Positions 8,383 to 18,161 of a DNA stretch of 50,727 nucleotides are shown here, one piece after another. The notes under the pieces are model-generated. The model was not told where the DNA came from. It saw nothing but the letters and a program-made list of their open reading frames with translations, and searched no databases. This stretch comes from Desulfobacteraceae bacterium (GTDB lineage Bacteria > Desulfobacterota > Desulfobacteria > Desulfobacterales > SG8-13). Numbering within the stretch: the first letter of the stretch is position 1; every line of letters begins with the position of its first letter. The stretch lies in the NCBI GenBank assembly GCA_029287875.1, contig JARFQH010000280.1:1-50727 (forward strand), written 5' to 3'. The position numbers and the translations under genes were made by a program.

Positions 8383-11300
8383 CTAACGCAGCTCGATTTC
8401 GCGGTACGGTAGATCGAGTTGTGCGGCCAGTCGATCGAGATTTTCTTCCAGGGTCTGCACGCCGTTTTGGTTCCGGCCTACCGGAATCGTCTTATCCGCG
8501 ACCACAAACACTTGGATGCGCCCTGGGTCCAGATAGCGTCGCGCCAGGTCCTCGAGTTCAGAGGTACTGGCTCCAATGTAGGCGTCCTGAATTCGATCTA
8601 GCGTGTCCAGCGGTTCCCCGCGCATCCGGTAGCGGGCATACGTCGTAACCAGATCATGAGGCGTGTCGACGTTAAACACAAAACTGTTGAGTGATTCGAG
8701 GCGCTTGCGTTCCAGTTCGTCCTGTGGAATTCCCCGTCGAAGCTCCCGCATGATATCCACGGTCTCGGCGATCGCCATACCGGTTTTGTCACCCTTGCAT
8801 CCGATGTATCCGATCAATATCCCGGCATTCCACTTGTAGGTCTGGAAAAACCCTGCCGAATAGACCAAGCCCAGGTCATCCCTCAACCGGGTGTACATCA
8901 ACGAGTCGCTTCCTCCAAAAATGTCCGTCAACAGCCGCAGTTTCCAGAACGCAGGGTCCGATCTCTTGGGGCCACTCAGGTTCAGCACCACCTGTGACTG
9001 AACCTGACCCGCTTTGGGTACGAGGGCGAGAACGGGAGGGGTCGCTGATGGGTCCGCCAAGCGCCGTTCGGGTGCCCGGTCGGTGGGCAAACTCTTCATC
9101 AATCGTCCGACGCCTGCAACCGCGGCCTCCTTGGAGATGTCCCCGGAAACAGCCACCACCATGTTAGATGGGACAAAGTAGGTGCGCAGGAAACGCTTCA
9201 AATCTTCCCGCTCGATCGTCGGGATCGTTTGAAGCCCCTTAAGGGGATCACGGCCATAGGGGTGCCCGTTGAAATGCCAAATCGCCCCTTCACGCATGGC
9301 CACCGCCTGGGCGTTCTCACCCTGGCGTTTCAGTCCGATTAACGTCTGTTCCTTTACAACGTCCACCACATCGGACCGGAATGCCGGTTGAGTCAGGATT
9401 TCCTTCAGCAGGTCCAGCCCATTCTCCCATTCATCCTTGAGAACCGACAGCCGGATGGTAGTGTCTTCCTCGCCCACCGATACCGACACTTCGATGGCAT
9501 TATCATCCAGCACTTGGGCCAGCGCTTCCGGCGCACGCCGCGCGGTGCCGCCATTGACGAGGCTGCCGTTGATGAGGTCCGCCAACCCGGTTTTGGAGGG
9601 GTCAATGTCGACATCGCCGGCTTTCACCAGCAGGGTCAGGTCGATCATCGGGAGCTCGGTATCCCGCATGAAAAACAGGGTGGTGCCGCCGACCGTGGCG
9701 GACTCTGCTTGGGAATAGGCTACTTTAACGGGTTTACGCTCGAAAGAGAGCGGATGCCGCCAGCCCTCAGGAGTGGTGTAGATCGATTGATTGGAGAGAT
9801 TCACCGGAGGCGTGGTGCGAGCGGCAGCTTTGCCACCCACGGACCTAATTTCGTTATACTCTGACGGCGGTTTGTCCGGTTCACCACCGGGGATAACGTA
9901 GACACTGGTCTGGTTTTCGTTACGAATAGTGGACCGTGCCACGCGCTGTACATCCTCCGGCGTTACCGCGGCGATGTTGTCGAGGTAAGTGTTTAGATAT
10001 CGCCACCCGGTTTGAACTTCAAGGGTGGCCAACGTTGAGGCCAAGCTTTCATTGCTTCGCATCCGTTCAATAAAATCCCGCTGGTTGAGTTTTTTGATGC
10101 GCTCGAGCTCCCGGTCGGTGACGGGCTGGTTCTTTAGAACCTCGACCTCTGCCAGCAGCAGGTTTTCGAGGTTGCGGCAGGCGTCAAGGTAGGCCCGGCC
10201 TCTTTCCTCTTCCGTCTGGTTGTCGCTTTTGAGATTCTGCGGTTCGTTGGGCGATCCACCGAGAATCACCATTCCCCCATAGCGGTTGTCCGGGTTGGCG
10301 GCCCAAGCCTCGACCGCCAGACCCTTGTTGATCAGGTTTTGCGTGATGCGGGCACTGCGCCCCTGGCTGAGCAGCATGGTCATCACATCCAGCGCGTAGA
10401 AGTCCTTGGTGCCCATCAGGGCCCCATGGAAACCGATCCGCACCAGTGGGGTCCGGGCCCCCTTGAGATGCCGCACGCTGAGGCGCGGGCCTTCCTGGGG
10501 TGGTTCTTCCGTAACGGTTTCGGGACTGCGGGTGCCGTTCGGATATCTTTCGAAATATATTTTGGCGAGTCGGCGGGCTTTTTCAACAGTCAGGTCGCCG
10601 ACCAGGACGCAGACGGCATTGGTCGGATTGTAGTACCGGCGGTGAAACGCCATGGCGTCTGTGGTATTGAAGTTTTCCATATCCGATCGCCATCCGATGG
10701 TCGGATTGCGATAAGGGTGGGCGGTGTAAGCGGTGGCATCCAGATCGAGCCATGCGGCACCGGCCGGATTGTTGACATAGCGGAAGGCCCACTCTCGCTG
10801 GACCACCTCTTTTTCGACATAGAATTCGCGCCAGGAAGGCTCGAAGATCTGTTCACTGATGATCGAGAACCACTGCTCGAGCATGTCAGACGGCACCGAT
10901 GCGACATACTGGGTCTGGTCTTGACTGGTAAAGGCATTGATGCCTACGGCACCGTTTTTTCCCAGTTGGGAAGAAAAGGCCTGCGGCACGAAAATACTTT
11001 GGACCTCACTGCGCAGGGTGTCCATCTCGGCCAGCTTTTTTTGGATGAGCTCCCGATCGGGGTGGCGGGATTCTTCCTCCCGCAGAACCACCTGGTAGGC
11101 GGCTTCGATTTCTTTCTGGAGTTCCTGATCCTTGGCACGGTCCAATGTTCCGAAATTCTTTGTGCCTTTGAACATCATGTGTTCCAAAAGGTGGGCAATG
11201 CCGGTTTTGCCTGTCTCTTCGAGCGCCGAACCGGCCCGTATGGCCAACCGGACCGCTACCTGGGGCATTGCCGGGCGGTTGACTACCAAAAAGAGCATGC

Positions 11301-11421
11301 CGTTGTTCAGCGTAAATTCTTCGACATCAATGTTTGTCTCAAGGTTTGCTTGGGCGCGCGCGCCGAGAACGCTTGCCGTCAACAGCAGTATTGATAAAGT
11401 GATTCGCAGCAGTTGTCGCAT
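8383..11421 (-). CDS. Periplasmic M16-family zinc metalloprotease (pitrilysin-like, fused two-subunit form)
   Basis: A 1012-residue protein beginning with a signal peptide (MRQLLRITLSILLLTASVLG, then ARAQA). The inverted zinc-binding motif HxxEH is at H77-LLE-H81 (IAHLLEHMMFKGTKNFGT), so the N-terminal M16 unit is catalytic. The second M16 unit, from about residue 570, has TGLADLINGSLVNGG where the active motif would be, so it is the inactive partner. This matches the common active-plus-inactive arrangement fused in one chain. ATG 11421 is chosen for GGAGGA eight bases upstream and for starting exactly at the signal peptide. It lies downstream of lplA on the same strand, 121 bases apart. It probably degrades peptides in the periplasm. 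Confidence 0.9.
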   Translation of the reverse strand: MRQLLRITLSILLLTASVLGARAQANLETNIDVEEFTLNNGMLFLVVNRPAMPQVAVRLAIRAGSALEETGKTGIAHLLEHMMFKGTKNFGTLDRAKDQELQKEIEAAYQVVLREEESRHPDRELIQKKLAEMDTLRSEVQSIFVPQAFSSQLGKNGAVGINAFTSQDQTQYVASVPSDMLEQWFSIISEQIFEPSWREFYVEKEVVQREWAFRYVNNPAGAAWLDLDATAYTAHPYRNPTIGWRSDMENFNTTDAMAFHRRYYNPTNAVCVLVGDLTVEKARRLAKIYFERYPNGTRSPETVTEEPPQEGPRLSVRHLKGARTPLVRIGFHGALMGTKDFYALDVMTMLLSQGRSARITQNLINKGLAVEAWAANPDNRYGGMVILGGSPNEPQNLKSDNQTEEERGRAYLDACRNLENLLLAEVEVLKNQPVTDRELERIKKLNQRDFIERMRSNESLASTLATLEVQTGWRYLNTYLDNIAAVTPEDVQRVARSTIRNENQTSVYVIPGGEPDKPPSEYNEIRSVGGKAAARTTPPVNLSNQSIYTTPEGWRHPLSFERKPVKVAYSQAESATVGGTTLFFMRDTELPMIDLTLLVKAGDVDIDPSKTGLADLINGSLVNGGTARRAPEALAQVLDDNAIEVSVSVGEEDTTIRLSVLKDEWENGLDLLKEILTQPAFRSDVVDVVKEQTLIGLKRQGENAQAVAMREGAIWHFNGHPYGRDPLKGLQTIPTIEREDLKRFLRTYFVPSNMVVAVSGDISKEAAVAGVGRLMKSLPTDRAPERRLADPSATPPVLALVPKAGQVQSQVVLNLSGPKRSDPAFWKLRLLTDIFGGSDSLMYTRLRDDLGLVYSAGFFQTYKWNAGILIGYIGCKGDKTGMAIAETVDIMRELRRGIPQDELERKRLESLNSFVFNVDTPHDLVTTYARYRMRGEPLDTLDRIQDAYIGASTSELEDLARRYLDPGRIQVFVVADKTIPVGRNQNGVQTLEENLDRLAAQLDLPYREIELR

Positions 11422-11542
11422 GCAATAATCCTCCAACGAAATAATTCAGCTTACCGTCAAATGACGGTCCAGTATGGATTGAGTTTTGTGCCCTTGGCTG
11501 ACGATCTGATTTTTACTTTTTACGTTACTAAGATAGGAAACG

Positions 11543-12577
11543 TCAGGCACTTTGTAAACCGGGGTCGAGCCCGGAGATACCTTTGTCGCATAGATGCTCT
11601 GCCAGTTCGTTTGCCGTGAGCGTCGTTCCGAAACATCTCACATCTGCGCCAGACAACCGGGTTCGAATGGCATCCAGGTGGTAGGGGGTGCCCATCAGCC
11701 GCCTTTCCAATTGTGCCGCATGGCCGATGGTATTGATATTTTTTCCAAAACGGATGTCGACGATGCGGCCGCTTGCCACCGCGATCATCGTTTCCAGATA
11801 ACCGGCAGGCGTCCGACTGCTGCGGCGAATGCGAAAAGCCGGGGCCCTGCCGAAGTTCCATTCCCAGGACCGGTACTTTTCCCTGGAAAGGCGGCAAACC
11901 GAATTCCATACTTGGTCAGGAAGAGGGATTTTTTGCAGGCCCCCTTCCCGCTCGGCGATGCACTCGACCAGCTGTTGCTGAATCACATCCATGCCGGAGC
12001 CGGGAGGCAGATGATCTGAAATGTTGGTGACATCACTCGAAACCGATTGGCGTGCCCGTGAAATGACGTGCCCTTTGTTCACTTGCAGAGCCCGGCGCAG
12101 CCAGACGAGGTCGCTTTTCAACAGCAGGGTGCCGTGCAGGATGATCCGCTTGGTGTTTGAAAATTGCGCATTGCCCGATATTTTTTTACCGGCGACAAAC
12201 AGGTCGTTTTTGTGATTGAATTCGGCAGCCACGCCCAATTTTAACAGCGCCGAGCGGACCGGTTCGAGGATATGGCTGATGTCTTTCAGGCTTCGCCGGT
12301 CATGGTGCCGGATGAAACTGAAGTTCAGGTTTCCATCGTCGTGATAGACCGCTCCTCCGCCCGATATGCGACGCAGCACGTACAGACCGTGTCGGGCCAC
12401 AAAGGGCAGATTAACTTCTTCAAGGATGTTCTGGTGGCGGCCGACGATAACGGCCGGCTGGTTTACGTACATCATAAAATATGTTCGGTCCGGGTCGAGG
12501 TGGCGCAGGGCGCACTCTTCTATGGCCAGGTTGACGTGAGGATCGGACGTATTGTTGTTGTCAATCTGAAAAATCAT
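11543..12577 (-). CDS. lplA: Lipoate-protein ligase A
   Basis: A 344-residue enzyme that activates lipoate with ATP and attaches it to lipoyl domains of 2-oxoacid dehydrogenases or the glycine cleavage H protein. The signature LRRISGGGAVYHDDGNLNFS is complete, as is the catalytic-lysine segment NHKNDLFVAGKKISGNAQ. The C-terminal accessory domain (about 250-344) is present, so it should catalyse both half reactions. ATG 12577 is preferred; GTG and TTG codons just upstream are possible alternatives, and no strong ribosome site is visible. It is divergent from the PfkB-family kinase, with starts only 48 bases apart. Confidence 0.92.
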   Translation of the reverse strand: MIFQIDNNNTSDPHVNLAIEECALRHLDPDRTYFMMYVNQPAVIVGRHQNILEEVNLPFVARHGLYVLRRISGGGAVYHDDGNLNFSFIRHHDRRSLKDISHILEPVRSALLKLGVAAEFNHKNDLFVAGKKISGNAQFSNTKRIILHGTLLLKSDLVWLRRALQVNKGHVISRARQSVSSDVTNISDHLPPGSGMDVIQQQLVECIAEREGGLQKIPLPDQVWNSVCRLSREKYRSWEWNFGRAPAFRIRRSSRTPAGYLETMIAVASGRIVDIRFGKNINTIGHAAQLERRLMGTPYHLDAIRTRLSGADVRCFGTTLTANELAEHLCDKGISGLDPGLQSA

Positions 12578-12625
12578 CACGCGCAATCATCTGTTAAAAG
12601 ATTGTGAAAGTCAAAAGATCCGTTT

Positions 12626-13480
12626 ATGATGTATCTGATCGGCAATCCGACTCATGACACCCTCTCGATAAACAAGAAGACCGTTCAGGCCTTGGGAGGC
12701 ACCGTCTGGTATGCGGCGCTGTTTCTGGCAGGCTTAGGCCGCCGGGTGGCGGTTGTCGGCATAGGCGACGATAAAATAAAACGCCGGCTAGCCCGAGGCG
12801 GTGTGGATGTCCGGCATTTTTCCGATGCCGGGCCGGTGCCGGTGTTCGAGAACACTTACTCGGCCGGTATTCGAAAACAGAGAGCTTGGCCCGGCGGTGA
12901 CATTCAGCTTGCCGATGTTCCTCAAGCCGCATTCGATGCGACGGGTTTGCTGGTAGGCCCGGTTTTGCAGGAAGTCGATCCGGCCATCATGCGCACGCCC
13001 CGCTCAGGGTGCCTGATGCTGGACGCCCAGGGATTTCTCCGGCAGCTCTCCACTGCCGGAGACGTCATTCTTCGGATGACGCCCGAAGCCGAAACGGCGC
13101 TCAGGCATTGTGATATCCTGAAAGTCGACGCAAGGGAGGCGGCCGTCATCACGTCCACCGGTGACGGCGAAACCGCCGGGCGCGTTCTTCATCGGATGGG
13201 ACCGAAAATGGTCATCATCACCAGAGGCGCAGACGGCGCCCTTTTTTATGACGGGGCCCGCTTTACGCAGATCACCGCTCCGGTGGTAGACGTGGTCGAT
13301 CCGACCGGCGCCGGCGATGTTTTTTCGGCGGCTTTCCTGGTTCAATATATCGCATCCGGCAATCTTATCGCAGCGGGTCGGTTTGCCGTGACAGCCGCTG
13401 CCCTCTCGACCCGGGGTTTCGGTGCATCCGCCCTGCCTTCGGAAGCTGAAATTTCTTCACTGATGAAACGGCACTTTTAA
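12626..13480 (+). CDS. PfkB/ribokinase-family sugar or nucleoside kinase
   Basis: A 284-residue member of the PfkB carbohydrate kinase family. The C-terminal signature VVDPTGAGDVFSAAFL supplies the catalytic Asp and anion hole; the N-terminal GG motif region is TVQALGGTVWYAALFLAGLG. It is slightly short compared with typical ribokinases (about 300) because the N-terminal lid is compact. The substrate is not predictable. Start ATG 12626 (ATG ATG). It precedes the mini rubredoxin and dapL on the same strand, 140 bases apart, with no terminator between. Confidence 0.85.
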   Translation: MMYLIGNPTHDTLSINKKTVQALGGTVWYAALFLAGLGRRVAVVGIGDDKIKRRLARGGVDVRHFSDAGPVPVFENTYSAGIRKQRAWPGGDIQLADVPQAAFDATGLLVGPVLQEVDPAIMRTPRSGCLMLDAQGFLRQLSTAGDVILRMTPEAETALRHCDILKVDAREAAVITSTGDGETAGRVLHRMGPKMVIITRGADGALFYDGARFTQITAPVVDVVDPTGAGDVFSAAFLVQYIASGNLIAAGRFAVTAAALSTRGFGASALPSEAEISSLMKRHF

Positions 13481-13620
13481 ACTCCGGACCGTTACAGTTC
13501 CAAGCGGCACAGGCACACCCGACAAGACACGTGTTTTACCGTCCGGCAAAGTGTGCTATGGCTTCTCCGTCGGTCATCAGCATTGAACCCGTAATTCGGG
13601 CAAACCGAGAGGGGTTGGAA

Positions 13621-13755
13621 ATGGCGATGAAACGCTGGCGGTGTATCATTTGCGGCTATATCCACGACGGGAATGAGCCGCCGCTGATATGTCCAGTGTG
13701 CGGTGCACCCAGAGAACTGTTTGAAGAAATCACGATTTCAGAGGAGCAACCATGA
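13621..13755 (+). CDS. Mini rubredoxin-like protein (44 residues)
   Basis: A very short protein with two CxxC knuckles: [20 protein letters not shown] continuing to [11 protein letters not shown]. This is the rubredoxin-like iron site found at the C-terminus of rubrerythrins, here as a stand-alone protein. ATG 13621 follows GAGAGGGG; a start at 13627 would also keep the domain. The stop overlaps the dapL start as ATGA (13752-13755), so the two are translationally coupled. It likely binds one Fe and transfers electrons, but its partner is unknown. A PLP aminotransferase needs no such protein, so the coupling is odd. Confidence 0.8.
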   Translation: MAMKRWRCIICGYIHDGNEPPLICPVCGAPRELFEEITISEEQP

Positions 13756-14984
13756 TCAGGATCAACGAAAATTATCTGAAGCTCAAAGCATCCTATCTCT
13801 TTTCAGATATTGCCAAGCGGGTGGCCGCGTTCCAGCAAACCCATCCGGAACGAGAAATCATCAAACTCGGCATCGGCGACGTCACGCGGGCATTGCCGTC
13901 GGCCTGTATTGAAGCCCTTCACCGGGCGGTGGATGAGATGGCCGATGACGACACCTTCCACGGGTACGGCCCCGAACAGGGGTATTCGTTCCTGCGCGAG
14001 AAAATCGCCCGCCATGATTATCAGGACCGAGGTGCGGACGTCGCTGCGGATGAGATTTTTGTCAGCGACGGGGCAAAATGCGACACTGGAAACATCCAGG
14101 AAATTTTTTCAACCGACATTAAAATCGCCATTCCCGATCCGGTCTACCCGGTCTATCTCGACACCAACGTGATGGCCGGACGCACCGGCGACTACAGCGG
14201 CGGCCGCTACGACGGCATCGTTTATCTGGAGGGAAACCGCGCAAACGGGTTCGTACCGGATCTGCCGACCGAACCGGTTGATCTGATATACCTCTGTTTT
14301 CCGAACAATCCCACGGGGGCCACGATCGATAAGCCCCGACTCAAGCAGTGGGTCGAATTCGCCAGAGCTCACAAGGCGTTGATTCTCTACGATGCCGCTT
14401 ATGAATCATTTATTCGCGACGATGCCATTCCGCGGTCGATTTACGAAGTAGAGGGGGCCCGGGAGGTGGCGATCGAGTTCAGGAGCTTTTCCAAAACCGC
14501 CGGTTTCACCGGCACACGCTGCGCCTTTACCGTGGTGCCCAAGTCCTGCCAGGCGTACACGAACACGGGCGCAGAGCATGAGGTCCATGCCCTGTGGAAC
14601 CGACGGCACACCACCAAGTTCAACAGCGTGTCCTACCCGGTCCAAAGAGCCGCCGCGGCGATATACGGCGAAGAGGGTCGCCGTCAGGCCAAAGAGATGA
14701 CCGATTATTATTTAAGCAACGCTGCGGTCATCCGCCGGGAGATAACGGCGCTCGGCTATGACTGCATCGGTGGAGAGAATTCTCCTTACATCTGGGTAGA
14801 CGGACGGACGGATTCATGGAAATTTTTCGATCTGCTGCTGGAAAAGGCCGGCGTCGTGTGCACGCCCGGGGCCGGTTTCGGAAAATGCGGCGAGGGCTTT
14901 ATCCGTATCAGCGCTTTCAACTCCGCTCAAAACGTCGAGAAGGCCATGCAGCGCATTTCTGAAGCGCTAAGAGAAGCCACATAA
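13752..14984 (+). CDS. dapL: LL-diaminopimelate aminotransferase
   Basis: A 410-residue fold-type I PLP enzyme that converts tetrahydrodipicolinate directly to LL-diaminopimelate, the short route to lysine and peptidoglycan in plants, chlamydiae and many anaerobes. Hallmarks: [20 protein letters not shown] at the N-terminus, [11 protein letters not shown], the [13 protein letters not shown] segment and the PLP lysine K248 in [12 protein letters not shown]. Length and N-terminus match DapL proper. Its ATG overlaps the rubredoxin-like stop by four bases. No other lysine-pathway gene is nearby. Confidence 0.95.
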   Translation: MIRINENYLKLKASYLFSDIAKRVAAFQQTHPEREIIKLGIGDVTRALPSACIEALHRAVDEMADDDTFHGYGPEQGYSFLREKIARHDYQDRGADVAADEIFVSDGAKCDTGNIQEIFSTDIKIAIPDPVYPVYLDTNVMAGRTGDYSGGRYDGIVYLEGNRANGFVPDLPTEPVDLIYLCFPNNPTGATIDKPRLKQWVEFARAHKALILYDAAYESFIRDDAIPRSIYEVEGAREVAIEFRSFSKTAGFTGTRCAFTVVPKSCQAYTNTGAEHEVHALWNRRHTTKFNSVSYPVQRAAAAIYGEEGRRQAKEMTDYYLSNAAVIRREITALGYDCIGGENSPYIWVDGRTDSWKFFDLLLEKAGVVCTPGAGFGKCGEGFIRISAFNSAQNVEKAMQRISEALREAT

Positions 14985-15045
14985 TTTATGCCGATCTCAG
15001 CCTTTGCATCCACGACACGGGTGCCCACGGCCACGCCATGGGCAT

Positions 15046-15273
15046 TTATTCAACAGGTTGCACAAGATCCAGATCGTCGTTGCCCTTGTTGCTTGATAGA
15101 TCACGATCTTCAAGGTTGCACCCGTTCTGAAGACAGAATTTTAAATATTTTTTTTCGGCTTCCTGGAAATCTTCTTCAGAGTAATGCTCCAGGTTTTCTG
15201 GGATGCGAAACTCCTTTTTAAGGTTCTGAATCAACAACTTTATGCCGGTTGTTCTGTCTGGCGTATCAGCCAT
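15046..15273 (-). CDS. Small hypothetical protein (75 residues)
   Basis: An acidic, mostly helical small protein containing two Cys (FCLQNGCNLEDRDLSSN). ATG 15273 has GAGGG five bases upstream; an in-frame extension upstream reads poorly. The segment FRIPENLEHYSEEDFQEAEK looks protein-like. I do not recognise a family. It is the downstream gene of a pair with 15378-15683 on the same strand, 104 bases apart. A TGATAGGT/ACCTATCA inverted pair lies in that gap. Confidence 0.5.
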   Translation of the reverse strand: MADTPDRTTGIKLLIQNLKKEFRIPENLEHYSEEDFQEAEKKYLKFCLQNGCNLEDRDLSSNKGNDDLDLVQPVE

Positions 15274-15377
15274 TATGACCCTCTGATCATAAAAAGAGGT
15301 GAATGATAGGTTCTGCTCAAGAGGTAAATCCGTCAACAACTGCATTAGCTCTGCCTTACAGGCAGGTCTTTCACCTA

Positions 15378-15683
15378 TCACCCCTGGTAAATTTGATCGG
15401 CGATGTCGGTCAGTGTGAAGTCGATCCCGCCGGTTTTGAGCAGGCAAAACATTTTCCGCATGTATTCGGCGTTTTCAATAACGACCTCAACCGCCGGAGA
15501 AGATTTGGATAGAAAGTAACGGTGCTCTTCGAGAAGCCGGACGGATTCCTGGAATTTATCGACCAGCAGCGCCAACACCGAATAGTCGGACATGTAGCAG
15601 ATGGGCAAACATGCGCCGCTCAGATGAGGTAAGTCAACGGCAGCGAGATCCACTTCTTTCGGTAAGATCTGTAATTTTCCCAT
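15378..15683 (-). CDS. Hypothetical protein (101 residues)
   Basis: A small soluble protein (MGKLQILPKEVDLAAVDLPH...) with no recognised domain. AAAGGAGAGA directly precedes ATG 15683, which decides the start. The middle (SVLALLVDKFQESVRLLEEH) and the end (MFCLLKTGGIDFTLTDIADQ) are predicted helices. It may form an operon with the 75-residue gene that follows. Confidence 0.6.
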   Translation of the reverse strand: MGKLQILPKEVDLAAVDLPHLSGACLPICYMSDYSVLALLVDKFQESVRLLEEHRYFLSKSSPAVEVVIENAEYMRKMFCLLKTGGIDFTLTDIADQIYQG

Positions 15684-15754
15684 ATTCTCTCCTTTGGGCA
15701 TTTATTCAAAATTGGTTCCGTTCTAAAAAATTTAATTCGCTTTCTATATAGCTC

Positions 15755-16359
15755 TCATCGTAAAAGAAGTCGCCTGAGGGCCATAAATCCGATCAAAGCA
15801 ACGGCGGCTATGGCGGCTCCGGCTATGAAAGTGGCTGGTGCTGCGAAGCCTTCCCACAACCGGCCGGCGATAATACAGGCGAGAAGGCTGGCCACCCGCT
15901 GGCCAGGCTGAAAATGCCGAAAGCCGTTCCTCGCAGATCCTGGCGGGCGTTATCGGCTATCATGGCTGAAAGCAACCCCTGGGTCAAGCCCATGTGCAGA
16001 CCCCATAGGGCCGTGCCTGCGGCCACCGCCCAGCCGCCGTTTGCGACGGCGAATATCAGATCGGAGGCGATTAGGACAACCAAACCGACGGCCATCATAC
16101 CCGTACGGCCGATCCGGTCGGACAAACGCTCCACCGGGTATGCCGTCAAAGAGGTGACGACATTCATGAGGACCATCAAAGCAGGAACCATGAACATGCT
16201 GACGAAACCAAGGGCCCAGATCGTTTGGGGAATACTCTTCAATCGCCATTTTTCACCGGAAGCATCCGGTTGTCTTTCGGGTTTCATACGCTTGAAACTG
16301 ACGGTTTTGAGGGGAAAGTCATTCTGTTTTGAAAGTGCCCATTGTAAAGGTGCGTTCAA
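15755..16359 (-). pseudogene. Decayed major facilitator superfamily (MFS) transporter
   Basis: The reading frame shows only the second half of an MFS permease: VLMNVVTSLTAYPVERLSDR, then GMMAVGLVVLIASDLIFAV and GLHMGLTQGLLSAMIADNAR. At about base 15898, after FGIFSLASG, the frame breaks. Shifting by one base restores VASLLACIIAGRLWEGFAAP and the last helix to a stop at 15755, so one G is missing from a G run. TM7 also looks shortened by about 17 residues, and the N-terminal six helices are absent. Several independent lesions make a sequencing error alone unlikely. The substrate is unknown. Confidence 0.8.
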
Positions 16360-16476
16360 GACGCCGATCTTTACATCCGTATCGCCTACATGTTAAAGGG
16401 GGTGCTCTTCAATTAGCGGGGTTGCAGCTTCCAAACCGATAAAAGGCAACAACTCAAGACTTGTGGGGAGGCCCTT

Positions 16477-16959
16477 ATGGAGTCGTCCGAGTTTTTAGTG
16501 TCGGTGCAGAGTCGTTACTTTGAAGATTACGTGGCCGGCACAATCCATGAGTTCGGGACGATCACGGTCGAGGAAGATGAGATCGTCGCCTTCGGTCGGC
16601 GATTCGATCCCCAAGTTTTTCATACCGACCCCGAGGCCGCAAAATCAACAATTTACACCGGGCTTATCGCATCCGGTTGGCACACCGCTGCTCTGATGAT
16701 GCGGCTGTTCGTGGACAACTACCTGTCTCACGTGGCCAGCCTCGGCTCGCCGGGCGTGGACGAACTGCGCTGGATCCTGCCTGTGCGGCCCGGTGATAAA
16801 CTTTCTTTGCGGGTGACCATCACGCAAACGAACCGCTCACGTTCAAAACCGGACCGCGGTATTGTCCATTCGTTCATCGAAGTGCTGAACCAGGACCGCA
16901 TCGTCGCCATGAGCATGAAGGCCGTGAACTTTTTGCTCTGTCGCCCCTCTTTCCCCTGA
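16477..16959 (+). CDS. MaoC-family (R)-hydratase / dehydratase-like protein
   Basis: A 160-residue hot-dog fold protein of the MaoC type. The hydratase motif region is visible as RFDPQVFHTDPEAAKSTIYT followed by GLIASGWHTAALMMRL, containing the Asp and His expected for enoyl-CoA hydration. GGAGGC precedes ATG 16477. Many stand-alone MaoC proteins act on enoyl-CoA esters in fatty or aromatic acid degradation; the exact substrate is not visible. It converges on the LysE-type gene, 30 bases away. Confidence 0.88.
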   Translation: MESSEFLVSVQSRYFEDYVAGTIHEFGTITVEEDEIVAFGRRFDPQVFHTDPEAAKSTIYTGLIASGWHTAALMMRLFVDNYLSHVASLGSPGVDELRWILPVRPGDKLSLRVTITQTNRSRSKPDRGIVHSFIEVLNQDRIVAMSMKAVNFLLCRPSFP

Positions 16960-16989
16960 GCCGGCAAAGACCCCCGATCTCGGCAGCGG

Positions 16990-17616
16990 TCATGATGATT
17001 GCCTGACCAACGCCGTAAACATACCGGCCCCAATCAGAGCACTGCCGCCGCAGCGGTTGAACCATTTGTGTGCACCCTTTTTTTGAAGGACATCGCGCAA
17101 CCGTCCGGCGAACAAGCCATACATTGACGCATTCAATGCCGCAAGAATCAGGAATGTGGCCCCCAGGACGATGAGCTGGAAAGTTATCGGCGCACGGTGG
17201 TCGACGAACTGGGGCAGAAAGGCGACGAAAAAGACGATGCTCTTCGGATTCAAGGCGGTCACCACATAGGCACTCGTGAAGAACCGGCGACTCGATACCA
17301 CTGCCGACAATGATGGTAAATCTTGCTGCTTTGGATCGCTGCGCCAGAGTTTGATGCCGAGGTAAATCAGATAAACGGCGCCGATCCATTTGAGTATGGT
17401 AAACAGAGCAGCCGATGCAGCCAACACGGCACCAAGGCCCAGAAGAGAGAGAGCCATGGCCGTGAAGTCGCCGAGTGTCACCCCGGCGGCAAGCGGCAGC
17501 ACGGCGCGACGGCCGTGGCCGGCAGATTGGCTGATCACCAGAATGATTGTCGGCCCGGGTATCACCAGAACGATCATTGCCGCGATCACAAAGGCGCCGT
17601 AGGTTTCCAGATTCAT
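16990..17616 (-). CDS. LysE/RhtB-family amino-acid exporter
   Basis: A 208-residue inner-membrane protein with about six hydrophobic segments. The family signature is at the N-terminus (IVLVIPGPTIILVISQSAGH, then GRRAVLPLAAGVTLGD), with TALNPKSIVFFVAFLPQFVD in the middle. It exports amino acids or related metabolites. The length is normal. A 73-residue membrane protein is encoded upstream on the same strand, 40 bases away. Confidence 0.9.
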   Translation of the reverse strand: MNLETYGAFVIAAMIVLVIPGPTIILVISQSAGHGRRAVLPLAAGVTLGDFTAMALSLLGLGAVLAASAALFTILKWIGAVYLIYLGIKLWRSDPKQQDLPSLSAVVSSRRFFTSAYVVTALNPKSIVFFVAFLPQFVDHRAPITFQLIVLGATFLILAALNASMYGLFAGRLRDVLQKKGAHKWFNRCGGSALIGAGMFTALVRQSS

Positions 17617-17656
17617 GAAAAAGCTCCGTATATGGAATTATTTCTTGCCGTGGCCC

Positions 17657-17878
17657 TTACATCGGGAACAACCGGATGGCGAACACCGCGGCCAGAAACC
17701 CGAAGGCAGCGGCGATGAGAATGAGGCGGGCGGTGCGGTTATTGACGAGGTTCTTTTTTTTATGACGTTTGAAGGCGGTGTAAAGCAGCTGTTTTTCGTC
17801 TGACGTGACCGCGGACTTGATGGGAAGCTTATCGGCCTTATTTTGATTTTCGTTTATGCGGTCTTTGATGAATGCCAT
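17657..17878 (-). CDS. Small single-pass membrane protein (73 residues)
   Basis: A highly charged N-terminal two-thirds (KDRINENQNKADKLPIKS...FKRHKKKNLVNN) is followed by one hydrophobic helix (ARLILIAAAFGFLAAVFAI) at the very C-terminus, the layout of a tail-anchored protein. I do not recognise a family. The ribosome site is weak. It lies just upstream of the LysE exporter on the same strand and may be cotranscribed. Confidence 0.5.
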   Translation of the reverse strand: MAFIKDRINENQNKADKLPIKSAVTSDEKQLLYTAFKRHKKKNLVNNRTARLILIAAAFGFLAAVFAIRLFPM

Positions 17879-18161
17879 GGCTGGAACCTGAAATGAGAAC
17901 CGGTGATACGCACCTGTTCCCCATTTAAGCGATCTGTGTCAAAACTGGGCTCATCATATCAAAAGTGACATAAAAGTCAATGATTTCAAAACTTACCCAT
18001 TGCGTTTATTGGTAATTTCGGTGTATAGATGAATCTCTTAGCCCACGTTTTCTGTTCGTTGCATTTGATCGGTATACGAACAGGATATCCAGTATGCAAA
18101 ACGAAGCTGTCCCCAATGTCCTCTTGAACGTCTCAACTTGTATGGCATCGAAAGTGTACCG

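Noticed and set aside
10339-11394. 351-codon open frame opposite the M16 protease
   Set aside because: It lies wholly antisense to a well-supported gene and reads as a composition-driven shadow; no domain or ribosome site.
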